In this document: positions 15,532 to 24,554 of the stretch, in pieces
Position numbering within the stretch: the stretch's first letter is position 1
How the letters are laid out: the number at the start of each line of letters is the position of its first letter
Source: Phytohabitans aurantiacus
Lineage (GTDB): Bacteria > Actinomycetota > Actinomycetes > Mycobacteriales > Micromonosporaceae
Reading direction: 5' to 3'
DNA: 64,000 nt
Assembly (NCBI RefSeq): GCF_027923225.1
Contig: NZ_BSDI01000015.1
Location: 57,991-121,990 of the forward strand
Translations under genes and position numbers: made by a program
Notes under the pieces: model-generated
What the model saw: only the letters and a program-made list of their open reading frames with translations
Told to the model about the DNA's origin: nothing
Database searches by the model: none

Positions 15532-16693
15532 CCTTTCCACCCGACTGGCCCGCGAGCGCGCCGACATCCTCGACGCGATCGACCAGCCACCGCTGGCACG
15601 GATCGGCGACCGCGCCCGGCGCCGCCGCCGGCAGCGCCACGCGGCGCGCGCCGGAGTCGCGGCGGTCGCGCTGACGGTCGCCGGCCTTGTCGCGCTGCGG
15701 CCGTGGTCGGCCGAGCCGAAACCGCCACCGCCGGCGGACACCGGGAACCGGACGGTCGCGCCCGTGTACACCGACCAGGGCATCACGATCAACGGACTCA
15801 GCGGCGAGGTGCCGGACGTGCCCGGGATGATCACGGAGGTCGAGTTCGCCGACCCCGACACCGGGTACCTGATCGCGCGGTGCGTCACGGGCGACCCGTG
15901 CTCCCCGACCCTGGCCCGCACCAGCGACGGCGGCCACAGCTGGGTCACGACCGCGCTACCGCCGATCGAAAGCGACCCTGATCTGCTGGTCTTCCCCAAT
16001 GGCAGGCTCGCGGTCGGCGGCCGCGTCTCCGCCGACGAGGGCCGCACCTGGCAGGCGACGCCGGGCCACAAGGGCCAGCCGGCCGCCGCCGGGCCCGGGC
16101 AGATCCTGCGCCTGCGGGAGGCCGTCGAGGTCTGGGATTCCGGGTACGGGTACAGCGGCGACCTGGCCACGCAGCCTGGCCTGACGGTGCACTGGCTGGC
16201 CAGTACGGCCACGGCCAGCGGGGACTGGTGGGCGGCCGGCCAGCTGAACGGTCAGGCCGCGGTGGCGGTCACCCGCGACGCCGGCCAGAGCTGGAAGGTC
16301 ACGCCGCTCGGCGTCACGGGACAGATCGCGCAGGTCGCCACGCTGGGCACGCACGTGTACGCGGCGGCGCTCGACGCCAACGGCCTGGTCCAGGCGATCT
16401 TCCACTCGGTCGACTCGGGTGCCACGTTCCGGCAGACCTCGGCGGGAGGCGGATCGGTCGCGGGTGACCTGGTGCCGCTGCTCGACGGCCGGCTGCTGGT
16501 CGCCGGCACCGACCGCCGGTGGTATGTCAGCGGCGACAACGGGCGCACCTTCACCCGTGCCGAGGGCACCCTGCCCGCCGTCGGCCGGCTGGTCCGCACG
16601 CCGGCCGGGTACGTCGCCTACGACCTGTTCAACGCGGGCTGGTCGGCGTTCTCCACGGACGGCTCGACGTGGCGCAAACTCCAGATCAACTGA
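15524..16693 (+). CDS. Membrane-anchored BNR/beta-propeller protein
   Basis: 389 residues: a short cytoplasmic part ending in a very basic stretch (RARRRRRQRHAARAG), one membrane helix at about 43-60, a proline-rich stem, then a large external domain with repeated Asp-box-like motifs (TSDGGHSWVTT, SADEGRTWQAT, TRDAGQSWKVT, SVDSGATFRQT, SGDNGRTFTRA). Such repeats build a sialidase-type beta-propeller. The gene overlaps the ECF sigma gene by 8 bases. A sigma-regulating sensor role is inferred from the coupling and topology; no zinc-binding anti-sigma HxxxCxxC motif is present. Its stop overlaps the convergent CBS gene by 8 bases. Confidence 0.75.
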   Translation: MPDLSTRLARERADILDAIDQPPLARIGDRARRRRRQRHAARAGVAAVALTVAGLVALRPWSAEPKPPPPADTGNRTVAPVYTDQGITINGLSGEVPDVPGMITEVEFADPDTGYLIARCVTGDPCSPTLARTSDGGHSWVTTALPPIESDPDLLVFPNGRLAVGGRVSADEGRTWQATPGHKGQPAAAGPGQILRLREAVEVWDSGYGYSGDLATQPGLTVHWLASTATASGDWWAAGQLNGQAAVAVTRDAGQSWKVTPLGVTGQIAQVATLGTHVYAAALDANGLVQAIFHSVDSGATFRQTSAGGGSVAGDLVPLLDGRLLVAGTDRRWYVSGDNGRTFTRAEGTLPAVGRLVRTPAGYVAYDLFNAGWSAFSTDGSTWRKLQIN

Positions 16694-17642
16694 CCCGGGC
16701 GCGCTCTGTCGCGGTGCGGGTGGCCGGGATGACCGCCTGCGCCAGCGGGAGCGGGGTGATGCCGACGCGGGCCACCCGGCGGCCGTCGAGCTCCAGTACG
16801 CGCAGCCGCCAGCCGCTGGGCGCGTCGTCCGGTGCCGGTACGGGCACCTCGTCGCCGGCCACGGGGAGACGGCCGAGCCGCGCCATCAGGTACCCGCCGA
16901 CGGTCTCGTAGGGCCCGGGCGGCAGCTCGAAGCCGGCCCGCTCGGCGAAGTCGGCGAGGTTGAGGCGTCCGTCCACTTCGGCCGGTACGCCGGCGGCCAC
17001 CGGCTCGGGCGCGGCGTCGTACTCGTCGTGGATCTCGCCGACCAGTTCCTCGATCAGGTCTTCGAGCGTGACGATGCCGGCGGTACCGCCGTACTCGTCC
17101 TCCACCACCGCGAGGTGCTGCCGCTCGCGGCGCATCTCCGAGAGCGCGGCCAGCACCCGCTTGCTGCCGGGCAGCCGCTTGACCTCGCGGGTCAGCTCTC
17201 CGATCGTCACGCACCCGTCGTCTTCGGGCCGGATCAGCAGGTCACGCAGGTGCACGAAGCCGACAACATCGTCGTGGGTGCCGTCCACCACCGGATACCG
17301 GGTGTGCGTCTCGGCCCGTACCATCTCGGCGGCGTCGGCGAGGGTGAGGTTCGCGTGCAGGAAGACCACGTCGGTGCGGGGCATCATCACCTCGCGCACC
17401 AGGCTGGCGCCGGCGGCGAGCACCTCGTCGATGATCCGGCGTTCCACCGGGTCGAGCACGGTGTTGGCGGCGATCAGGTCGCGCAGGTCGGCCTCGCTGA
17501 TGCGCTCCCGGCCGGCGGCGTGGCCGACGCCGAGCAGCGCGGTGATCGCATCGGCCGCACGGACGACGAGCCGCGCGAGGGTACGCGGCACCGGACCGGG
17601 TCTTCGTCGAGGACGCCTCGACGCCTTTCCCATGGAGGCCAT
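16686..17642 (-). CDS. CBS-pair/CorC-HlyC domain protein lacking membrane domain
   Basis: A 318-residue protein. It has paired CBS domains (VREVMMPRTDVVFLHANLTL and MRRERQHLAVVEDEYGGTAG), then the CorC_HlyC C-terminal domain (VDGRLNLADFAERAGFELP onward). Full-length family members carry a four-helix DUF21/CNNM ion-transport domain before the CBS pair. Here only about 50 basic residues come first, with a weak hydrophobic stretch VRAADAITALLGVG, so it is the soluble CorC-like form. CBS pairs bind adenine nucleotides. The start is ATG 17642; ATG 17633 (MGKASRRPRRR) is nearly as good. It is divergent from galE. Confidence 0.85.
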   Translation of the reverse strand: MASMGKASRRPRRRPGPVPRTLARLVVRAADAITALLGVGHAAGRERISEADLRDLIAANTVLDPVERRIIDEVLAAGASLVREVMMPRTDVVFLHANLTLADAAEMVRAETHTRYPVVDGTHDDVVGFVHLRDLLIRPEDDGCVTIGELTREVKRLPGSKRVLAALSEMRRERQHLAVVEDEYGGTAGIVTLEDLIEELVGEIHDEYDAAPEPVAAGVPAEVDGRLNLADFAERAGFELPPGPYETVGGYLMARLGRLPVAGDEVPVPAPDDAPSGWRLRVLELDGRRVARVGITPLPLAQAVIPATRTATERARVS

Positions 17643-17787
17643 GCTAAAGCCTGCCGATAATGTTTGAATCTGTTGACTATTGGTAGAACCTGGTGGAATG
17701 CTGGACGCGCACTTGACAGCTGGCATCTAACCGCCGCACGTACCCTGGCCGGGCAGGCCCCACCCCACGAAACAGGAAGGCACCACA

Positions 17788-18762
17788 GTGAAACTGCTCG
17801 TCACCGGCGGCGCCGGCTACATCGGCAGCGTCGTCACGAGGCTGCTGCTCGACGCCGGTCACGAGGTGGTGATCCTCGACGACCTGCGCACCGGCCACGC
17901 CGAGGCGCTCGCGCCGGACGCGACCTTCGCTCAGGTCTCCCTGCACGACGCGGCCACTGTACTGACACCGGATTCTGGCTTCGACGGCGTGCTGCACTTC
18001 GCCGGGCTGATCTCGGCCGGTGACTCGATGACCCAGCCCGAGACGTACTGGGACATCAACATGATCGGGTCGCTCCGGCTCCTCGACGCGGCCCGAGCGG
18101 CTGGCGTCCGCCGGTTCGTCTTCTCCTCCACCGCCGCCGTCTACGGCAACCCCGCCGAGATCCCGATCCGCGAGTCGTCACTCAAGTCCCCCACGAACAC
18201 GTACGGGGCTACGAAACTCGCGTTCGACCTCGCCCTCACCTCTGAGGCATGGGGCCACGGCCTGGCCGCCGTGTCGCTGCGCTACTTCAACGTCGCCGGC
18301 GCCTACCTGCGCCCCGGTGTCGCGATCGGTGAGCGCCACGACCCCGAGACGCACCTGATCCCGATCGCTCTACAGGTCGCCGCCGGCAAGCGCGACAAGC
18401 TCATGCTCTTCGGCGACGACTACCCGACACCCGACGGCACCTGCGTCCGCGACTACATCCACGTCGAAGACCTGGCGCAGGCGCACCTGCTGGCGCTCGA
18501 CGCGGCAAAGCCGGGCGAGCACCGCATCTACAACCTGGGCAACGGCAGCGGGTTTACCAACCGGCAGGTGGTCGAGGTGGTCGCGGAGGTCACCGGCCAG
18601 CCTGTACCGGTAGAGGTCGCGCACCGCCGCGAGGGCGACCCGGCCACCCTGGTCGCGTCGTCTGACCTGGCGCACGCCGAGCTGGGCTGGACGCCCACCA
18701 AGCCCACCCTGCACGACATGGTGTCGGACGCGTGGACCTTCTATCGGGAGCACACACAGTGA
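17788..18762 (+). CDS. galE: UDP-glucose 4-epimerase
   Basis: Interconverts UDP-glucose and UDP-galactose, using bound NAD. 324 residues. The Rossmann motif TGGAGYIGS is at residues 6-14, the catalytic S-T-A in VFSSTAAVYG, and the YxxxK pair in NTYGATKLAF. GalE-typical RYFNVAGAYL and RDYIHVEDLAQAHLLAL are also present. The GTG start at 17788 is preceded by AGGAAGG. The next gene, galK, begins inside its stop (GTGA). With galK this supplies Leloir-pathway interconversion and UDP-galactose for glycans; galT is not in this window. Confidence 0.95.
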   Translation: MKLLVTGGAGYIGSVVTRLLLDAGHEVVILDDLRTGHAEALAPDATFAQVSLHDAATVLTPDSGFDGVLHFAGLISAGDSMTQPETYWDINMIGSLRLLDAARAAGVRRFVFSSTAAVYGNPAEIPIRESSLKSPTNTYGATKLAFDLALTSEAWGHGLAAVSLRYFNVAGAYLRPGVAIGERHDPETHLIPIALQVAAGKRDKLMLFGDDYPTPDGTCVRDYIHVEDLAQAHLLALDAAKPGEHRIYNLGNGSGFTNRQVVEVVAEVTGQPVPVEVAHRREGDPATLVASSDLAHAELGWTPTKPTLHDMVSDAWTFYREHTQ

Positions 18763-19862
18763 AGCAGTTCGTGACGGCATTCGGCGCCGAGCCAGAGGGT
18801 GTCTGGGCGGCGCCGGGGCGGGTCAACCTGATCGGCGAGCACACCGACTACAACGACGGGTTCGTGCTGCCCTTCGCGCTGCCGCACCGCACCGTCGTCG
18901 GGGCGTCCCGGTTGGACAGTCCACGTTGGACGGTGTGGTCGGAGCAGGCCGACGAGCAGATCGACTTCGACCTGTCCGAGCGGGTCACCGGCTGGGGCGC
19001 GTACGTCGCCGGTGTGGTCTGGGTGCTCCGCGAGGCCGGCTTCGACGTGCCGGGTGCCCAGATGGCGATCACGTCCGACGTGCCGCTGGGCGCCGGCCTG
19101 TCCTCCTCCGCGGCCCTGGAGTCGGCGGTTCTCACCGCACTGGTCGACCTCGGCGGGCTCGACCTGCCCGTCGACGAGCGGCCGGCGCTGGCGCAGAAGG
19201 CCGAAAACGAGTACGCGGGCATGCCCTGCGGGATCATGGACCAGTCGGCGTCGATCCGCTGCCGCGCCGGGCACGCGCTCTTCCTCGACTGCCGCTCGCT
19301 CGACGTCGAGCACATCCCGTTCGACGTGGCCACCGACGGTCTCGCCGTCCTCGTCATCGACACCCGCGCGCCACACCGGCACGTCACCGGCGAGTACGCC
19401 AAGCGGCGCGAAACCTGCGAAGAGGCGGCCCGGGTGCTCGGCGTACCGGCGCTGCGCGACGCGACGCTCTCGTCCGTGTCGAGCCTGCCCGACGAGGTAA
19501 TGCGACGCCGGGCCCGGCACGTGGTGACCGAAGACCAGCGCGTCCTCGACACGGTCGAGTTGCTGCGTTCCGGCCGCATCCGCGAGATCGGCCCGCTCAT
19601 GACCGCCTCACACGCCTCGATGCGCGACGACTTCGAGATCACCGTGCCCGAGGTCGACACCGCCGTAGAGGCCGCACTGTCAGCCGGCGCGTACGGTGCC
19701 CGGATGACCGGCGGCGGGTTTGGCGGTTGCGTGTTGGCGCTCGTCGACGCCGACGCCGCCCCGACGGTGGCGGACGCGGTGGTGGCGGCGTACCGGGCGA
19801 AGGGCTTCACCCCGCCCGAGTCCTTCTCCGCGATCCCCAGCGGCGGCGCCACCCGCCTCTAG
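18759..19862 (+). CDS. galK: Galactokinase
   Basis: Phosphorylates galactose to galactose-1-phosphate with ATP. 367 residues from the GTG at 18759, which overlaps the galE stop by four bases; an upstream in-frame start would lie inside galE. The galactokinase signature GRVNLIGEHTDYNDGFVLPF lies near residue 18, the GHMP ATP motif PLGAGLSSSAALE near 105, and the C-terminal TGGGFGGCVLAL at about 325. Its stop shares four bases (CTAG) with the stop of convergent cysN, so there is no room for a terminator between them. Confidence 0.95.
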   Translation: MKQFVTAFGAEPEGVWAAPGRVNLIGEHTDYNDGFVLPFALPHRTVVGASRLDSPRWTVWSEQADEQIDFDLSERVTGWGAYVAGVVWVLREAGFDVPGAQMAITSDVPLGAGLSSSAALESAVLTALVDLGGLDLPVDERPALAQKAENEYAGMPCGIMDQSASIRCRAGHALFLDCRSLDVEHIPFDVATDGLAVLVIDTRAPHRHVTGEYAKRRETCEEAARVLGVPALRDATLSSVSSLPDEVMRRRARHVVTEDQRVLDTVELLRSGRIREIGPLMTASHASMRDDFEITVPEVDTAVEAALSAGAYGARMTGGGFGGCVLALVDADAAPTVADAVVAAYRAKGFTPPESFSAIPSGGATRL

Positions 19863-21142
19863 CGGGTTTCGATGATCATGCCGGCGGCGACCGTGCGGTT
19901 GGTGGTTTCGTCGATGAGGATGAAGCCACCTGTCGTGCGGTTGCGCCGGTACTCGTCGGCGAGCAGCGGCACGGTCGTGCGCAGCCGCACCCGGCCGATC
20001 TCGTTGAGAGTCAGCTCCGTGGCGCTCTCGTCCCGGTGCAGCGAGTTGACGTCGAGCCGGTACTGGAGCCCGCGCACCACGGTACGAGCGGCTCGCGTGG
20101 TGTGCTTGATGGCGTACTTGGCGCCGACGTGCAGCGGCCGCGTCTCGTCCATCCAGCAGATCATCGCTTCGAGATCCTGCGTGGCGTCGGGCGCGTTGTG
20201 CGGGCGGCAGATCATGTCGCCGCGCGAGATGTCGATCTCGTCTTCGAGCCGCACGGTGACGGACATCGGCGGGAACGCCTCGTCGACGGGGCCGTCGGCG
20301 GTGTCGATCGCGGCGATGCGGCTGGTGAAGCCGGACGGCAGCACCATCACCTCGTCGCCGGGCTTCAGCACGCCCGAGGCGACCTGGCCGGCGTATCCGC
20401 GGTAGTCGGTGACCGTGGTCGACTGTGGACGGATCACGTACTGCACGGGGAAGCGCACGTCGACCAGGTTGCGGTCGGAGGCGATGTGCACGTGCTCCAG
20501 GTGGTGCAGCAGCGACGGGCCGTCGTACCACGGGGTGTTGTCGGATCGGCTGACGATGTTGTCGCCGCGCAGCGCCGAGATCGGGATGACGGTCAGGTCG
20601 GGCGCTTCGAGTTTGGCGGCGAACGAGGTGAACTCGTCGGCGATCCGCTCGAACACCTCTTGCGACCAGTCGACCAGATCCATCTTGTTGACGCACAGGA
20701 CCACGTGCGGCACCCGCAGCAGGGAGCACAGGAAGGCGTGCCGCCGCGACTGCTCCACCAGGCCCTTGCGGGCGTCGACCAGGATCAGCGCCAGGTCGGC
20801 GGTGGAGGCGCCGGTGACCATGTTGCGCGTGTACTGGATGTGGCCAGGGGTGTCGGCGATGATGAACTTGCGCCGCGGGGTCGCGAAGTACCGGTACGCC
20901 ACGTCGATCGTGATGCCCTGCTCGCGCTCGGCGCGCAGGCCGTCGGTGAGCAGCGCCAGGTTGGTGTACTCGTCACCGCGCGCGGCACTGACCGCCTCGA
21001 CCGCTTCGAGCTGGTCGGTGAACAGCGACTTGGTGTCGTACAGCAGCCGGCCGATCAGGGTCGACTTGCCGTCGTCGACCGAACCCGCGGTGGCGAACCG
21101 CAGCAGGTCCATGGCTCGGGTCTCCAGAACGGGAGCCGTCAT
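19859..21142 (-). CDS. cysN: Sulfate adenylyltransferase, GTPase subunit
   Basis: The regulatory GTPase of ATP sulfurylase, which with CysD makes adenosine-5'-phosphosulfate (APS). 427 residues, an EF-Tu-like GTPase: P-loop GSVDDGKST at 15-23, switch segment ADTPGHIQYTRNM, and the VNKMDL guanine motif. It ends after the beta-barrel domains, so there is no fused APS kinase (CysC) as in CysNC proteins. The start ATG overlaps the cysD stop by one base (TGATG), which suggests coupled translation in equal amounts. Confidence 0.94.
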   Translation of the reverse strand: MTAPVLETRAMDLLRFATAGSVDDGKSTLIGRLLYDTKSLFTDQLEAVEAVSAARGDEYTNLALLTDGLRAEREQGITIDVAYRYFATPRRKFIIADTPGHIQYTRNMVTGASTADLALILVDARKGLVEQSRRHAFLCSLLRVPHVVLCVNKMDLVDWSQEVFERIADEFTSFAAKLEAPDLTVIPISALRGDNIVSRSDNTPWYDGPSLLHHLEHVHIASDRNLVDVRFPVQYVIRPQSTTVTDYRGYAGQVASGVLKPGDEVMVLPSGFTSRIAAIDTADGPVDEAFPPMSVTVRLEDEIDISRGDMICRPHNAPDATQDLEAMICWMDETRPLHVGAKYAIKHTTRAARTVVRGLQYRLDVNSLHRDESATELTLNEIGRVRLRTTVPLLADEYRRNRTTGGFILIDETTNRTVAAGMIIETR

Positions 21143-22056
21143 CAGAAGTACCCTTCCCGCTTGCGGTCTTCCATCGCCGCCTCGCTGACCCGGTCGTCGC
21201 CGCGGGTGGCCCCGCGCTCGGTGATGCGCGTCGCGCCCACCTCGTCGATCACCTTCTCGACGGTGTCGGCGTCGGAGCGCACCGCGGCGGTGCAGGACGC
21301 GTCGCCCACCGTGCGGTACCGCACGAGGGCGGTGAACGGGGTCTCGCTGGCCCGCGCCGCGAGGTACTCGTTTACGGCGTACAGCATGCCGTCGCGCTCG
21401 ACGACCTCGCGCTCGTGCGCGTAGTAGATCGACGGCAGCGACAACCGCTCACGGGAGATGTAGTGCCACACGTCGAGCTCGGTCCAGTTCGACAGCGGGA
21501 ACACGCGGATCGACTCGCCGGGGTGGTGCCGCCCGTTGTAGAGGGACCACAGCTCGGGGCGCTGGTTCTTGGGGTCCCACTGGCCGAAGTCGTCGCGGAA
21601 GCTGAACACCCGCTCCTTGGCGCGCGCCTTCTCCTCGTCGCGGCGCGCGCCGCCGAACAGCGCGTCGAACCGGTACTTCTCCACCGCGGCCAGCAGCACC
21701 GGCGTCTGGATCCGGTTGCGCGTGCCGTCGGCCGGCTCGCGCACCAGCCCGGCTTCGAGCGCCTCCGGCACGCTGGCGACCACGAGCTGGAGCCCGAGCT
21801 CGGCGACCCGGGCGTCCCGGTACTCGATCACCTCTGGGAAGTTGTGACCGGTGTCGACGTGCATGACCGGAAACGGGATGCGCGCCGGCGCGAACGCCTT
21901 TTCGGCCAGGCGCAGCATGACGATCGAGTCTTTGCCGCCGGAGAAGAGCAGCACGGGCCGCTCCAACTCGGCCACGACCTCGCGCATGATGAAGATGCTC
22001 TCGGCTTCGAGAGCATCCAGGTGCGAGACGCGGTATGTGGTTGACGTCTGGCTCAC
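21142..22056 (-). CDS. cysD: Sulfate adenylyltransferase, catalytic subunit
   Basis: Adenylyl-transferring subunit of the ATP sulfurylase heterodimer. 304 residues from GTG 22056. The PP-loop SGGKDS is at about residues 39-44 (VLLFSGGKDSIVMLRLAEKA). Further family features are HVDTGHNFPEVIEYRD, FGGARRDEEKARAKER, and NWTELDVWHYISRERL. It overlaps cysN by one base and follows cysQ after 35 bases. Sulfate activation of this type feeds assimilation or sulfation; the reductase genes are not in the window. Confidence 0.95.
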   Translation of the reverse strand: MSQTSTTYRVSHLDALEAESIFIMREVVAELERPVLLFSGGKDSIVMLRLAEKAFAPARIPFPVMHVDTGHNFPEVIEYRDARVAELGLQLVVASVPEALEAGLVREPADGTRNRIQTPVLLAAVEKYRFDALFGGARRDEEKARAKERVFSFRDDFGQWDPKNQRPELWSLYNGRHHPGESIRVFPLSNWTELDVWHYISRERLSLPSIYYAHEREVVERDGMLYAVNEYLAARASETPFTALVRYRTVGDASCTAAVRSDADTVEKVIDEVGATRITERGATRGDDRVSEAAMEDRKREGYF

Positions 22057-22091
22057 GGGTTCCAGACCTTCCCGATTGGTTAAAGGCAGAT

Positions 22092-22931
22092 TTACTCTAC
22101 CTGGAGATGGCGTCCCACCGCTTCCAGCAACCGGGCCGCCAGGTCTTTACGGCACACGAGCAGATCGGGCAGGCGCGGATTCGCCTGGTTATATTTCAGC
22201 GCAGATCCGTCGATCCGGGAAGCGTGCAGCCCGGTGGCCGTGGCCACAGCCACCGGCGCGGCCGAGTCCCACTCGTACTGGCCACCCGCGTGCAGGTATC
22301 CGTCGACGTCCCCGCCGATCACCGCCGCGATCTTGGCGCCCGCCGAGCCCATCGGTACGAGCTCGGCACCCACCTCCTCGGCCACGGCCGAGAGGAACGC
22401 CGGCGGGCGGCTGCGGCTCGCCGCCAGGCGCAACGGGCCGCCGGTCGCGGCGGACAGCGTCATCGGCGGGTACGCGGGCGGGTAGTCGGTGCCGATCACT
22501 CGGTGCTGGGCGGGCAGGCCCACGGCGCCCGCCGCGAGCTGGTTCGGGCCGCTCGCGTTTCGAGCCCAGAGCGCCACGTGTACCGCCCAGTCGGAGCGCC
22601 CCTCCTCGGCGAACTCGCGGGTGCCGTCGAGCGGATCGATGATCCATACACGCTCGGCGTCGAGGCGGATCGGCGGTGCCGGGCCGTCACCGACCACCCA
22701 CGCCTTCCGCGCGTGATCGTCTTCCTCCGACAGCACCGCGTCGGCTGGCCGCCAGCGGGCCAGCTCGGTGCGGATGAAGTCGTGCGACAGCTTGTCGCCC
22801 GCCGCCTTCAGCGCCGCCGGATCCTCGTGACCACGCTCGGCGCGTACGTCGAGCAGCAGCTGGCCGGCGCGGGTGGCGAGCCATCGCGCGAACGCACCGT
22901 CGACGACCGGCGGGCTGACCGGGGCGCTCAT
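22092..22931 (-). CDS. cysQ: 3'(2'),5'-bisphosphate nucleotidase
   Basis: Hydrolyses 3'-phosphoadenosine-5'-phosphate (PAP), the by-product of PAPS use, or acts in inositol monophosphatase-like reactions. 279 residues from ATG 22931, whose A is the last base of the upstream gene's stop (TGATG). Metal-binding motifs of the family are visible: LSEEDDHA (EE/ED), WIIDPLDGTREFAEE (DPxDGT), and EWDSAAPVAVATATG (WD-x-A-P). Position between a sugar transferase and cysDN is consistent with sulfur recycling. Confidence 0.9.
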   Translation of the reverse strand: MSAPVSPPVVDGAFARWLATRAGQLLLDVRAERGHEDPAALKAAGDKLSHDFIRTELARWRPADAVLSEEDDHARKAWVVGDGPAPPIRLDAERVWIIDPLDGTREFAEEGRSDWAVHVALWARNASGPNQLAAGAVGLPAQHRVIGTDYPPAYPPMTLSAATGGPLRLAASRSRPPAFLSAVAEEVGAELVPMGSAGAKIAAVIGGDVDGYLHAGGQYEWDSAAPVAVATATGLHASRIDGSALKYNQANPRLPDLLVCRKDLAARLLEAVGRHLQVE

Positions 22932-24499
22932 CAGTACGCCCCGGAGGATCGGGTGACCGCCGCGACGGTCCTCATCAAAATGACCAGGTCGAGCGAGAGC
23001 GACCAGTTCTCCACATACCGCAGATCCAACCGGACCGCCTCCTCCCATGGCAGGTCCGAACGACCGGAAACCTGCCACAAGCCCGTCATGCCGGGCTTGA
23101 CCGCCAGCCTGCGCCGCATGTCGTCCGGGTACACCGCTACCTCTTCCGGCAGCGGCGGCCGCGGGCCGACCAGCGACATGTCTCCCCGCAGCACGTTGAA
23201 CAACTGCGGCAACTCGTCGAGCGACAGCCTGCGTAGCCACCGCCCCACCGGCGTCACCCGGGGATCGTTACGCACTTTGAAGAGCACACCGTCGTGCTCG
23301 TTCAGGTGCTGGATCTCCGCGAGTCGCGCCTCCGCGTCGAGGTACATGCTGCGGAACTTGTAGATCAGGAAGTGCTGGCCATCGCGGCCCACCCTGACCT
23401 GACGAAAGAATACCGGCCCCGATGAATCCCTGCGGATACAGACGGCCACCGCCGCCAGCACCGGCGACAGCAGCATCAGCAGCAACGCGGCACCGAGGCG
23501 ATCGAAGATCTCCTTCACCACGCGGGCTCCACCGTCCAGCCGCGGATGCTCCACGTGCAGCATCGGCAAGCCGTCCACGGGCCGGATCGTCGTGCGGTCA
23601 CCGGCCACGTCGATCAGGGCGCTCGCCAGGATCAGGTCGACCTCGTCGCGCTCCAGCCGCCACGCCAGCCGGCGCAGCGCCTGACCGTCGAGTTCGGGAC
23701 ACGACAGCACCAGTACCGTGTCCACGCCCGCCGCGTCGACCGCCTCGGCCACCTCGTCGAACGTCCCGTAAACCGGCGACCCCACGGCACCGTCCCCGCC
23801 GGGCGGCAGGCACGCGCCCACCACCTCAAGACCGTGGTACCGCTCGCGGCGCAGGCGCGCGGTCATGTCCAGGACGGCCAGCTCATGGCCCACCACCAGC
23901 ACCCGGCGCAGGCACTCGCCGCGCTCCCGGGCCAGATGCAGCCGCTTGCGGGCCGCGAACCGCACCGCGAGCACCGTCGCGGTCGCCCCGGGCAGCGCGA
24001 CGAGGACGTACGACCTCGCCAAGGGCAGATCCAGGGCATAGGAGACGACCGCGGCCGCCGCGATAATGCCGAGGCCCGAGCGGATGACCCGCTGGTACTC
24101 CTCCGTGCCGACGAAAAGAAACCGGCTCTCGTACGTGCGGTGCAGCGCCAGCATGGCGACCAGCGCCACCGGCAGCAGCAGCGAGAGCAGCAGGTAGACC
24201 CGGTTGTACGCGGTCACAGTCAGCCCGAAGCGCACCTCGAACGCGACCGCGCCCGCCGCCAGGCCGACCAGCAGGTCACCCAGTACCAGGGTCCGGATGT
24301 ACCGCGCCTCCCACTGGGCGCGTCGCGACATGGCCGCGTGCCGCCCGGGTATCCGCCGCAGCGGCCAAGCCGACATCCGCGGCACCTCGGCGGCGCGCTG
24401 CCGCAGGGGCGCGGGAAAGAGGCGAAGCTCCTCGTCGAACGCGTTCTCGACGTCGCGGACCAGCTCGGCGTCGTACTCGCCGAACCGCCGCTGCTCCAC
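22931..24499 (-). CDS. Polyprenyl-phosphate sugar-1-phosphate transferase
   Basis: A membrane enzyme that loads the first sugar-1-phosphate onto undecaprenyl phosphate to start exopolysaccharide synthesis (WbaP/WcaJ-type). About 522 residues from GTG 24499, which has GGGAGG seven bases upstream. Four N-terminal helices (roughly 85-200) are followed by a CoA-binding-like domain, a fifth helix, then the catalytic bacterial sugar transferase domain with KFRSMYLDAEARL, SLDELPQLFNVLRGDMSLVG and KPGMTGLWQVSGRSD. It is coupled to cysQ by TGATG. That coupling raises the idea of a sulfated polymer, which is inference only. Confidence 0.9.
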   Translation of the reverse strand: MEQRRFGEYDAELVRDVENAFDEELRLFPAPLRQRAAEVPRMSAWPLRRIPGRHAAMSRRAQWEARYIRTLVLGDLLVGLAAGAVAFEVRFGLTVTAYNRVYLLLSLLLPVALVAMLALHRTYESRFLFVGTEEYQRVIRSGLGIIAAAAVVSYALDLPLARSYVLVALPGATATVLAVRFAARKRLHLARERGECLRRVLVVGHELAVLDMTARLRRERYHGLEVVGACLPPGGDGAVGSPVYGTFDEVAEAVDAAGVDTVLVLSCPELDGQALRRLAWRLERDEVDLILASALIDVAGDRTTIRPVDGLPMLHVEHPRLDGGARVVKEIFDRLGAALLLMLLSPVLAAVAVCIRRDSSGPVFFRQVRVGRDGQHFLIYKFRSMYLDAEARLAEIQHLNEHDGVLFKVRNDPRVTPVGRWLRRLSLDELPQLFNVLRGDMSLVGPRPPLPEEVAVYPDDMRRRLAVKPGMTGLWQVSGRSDLPWEEAVRLDLRYVENWSLSLDLVILMRTVAAVTRSSGAY

Positions 24500-24554
24500 G
24501 CCGCCTCCCCCGTCACATCGTCTCGGGGGGATCAACGCATGACCGGCTTGGGCG

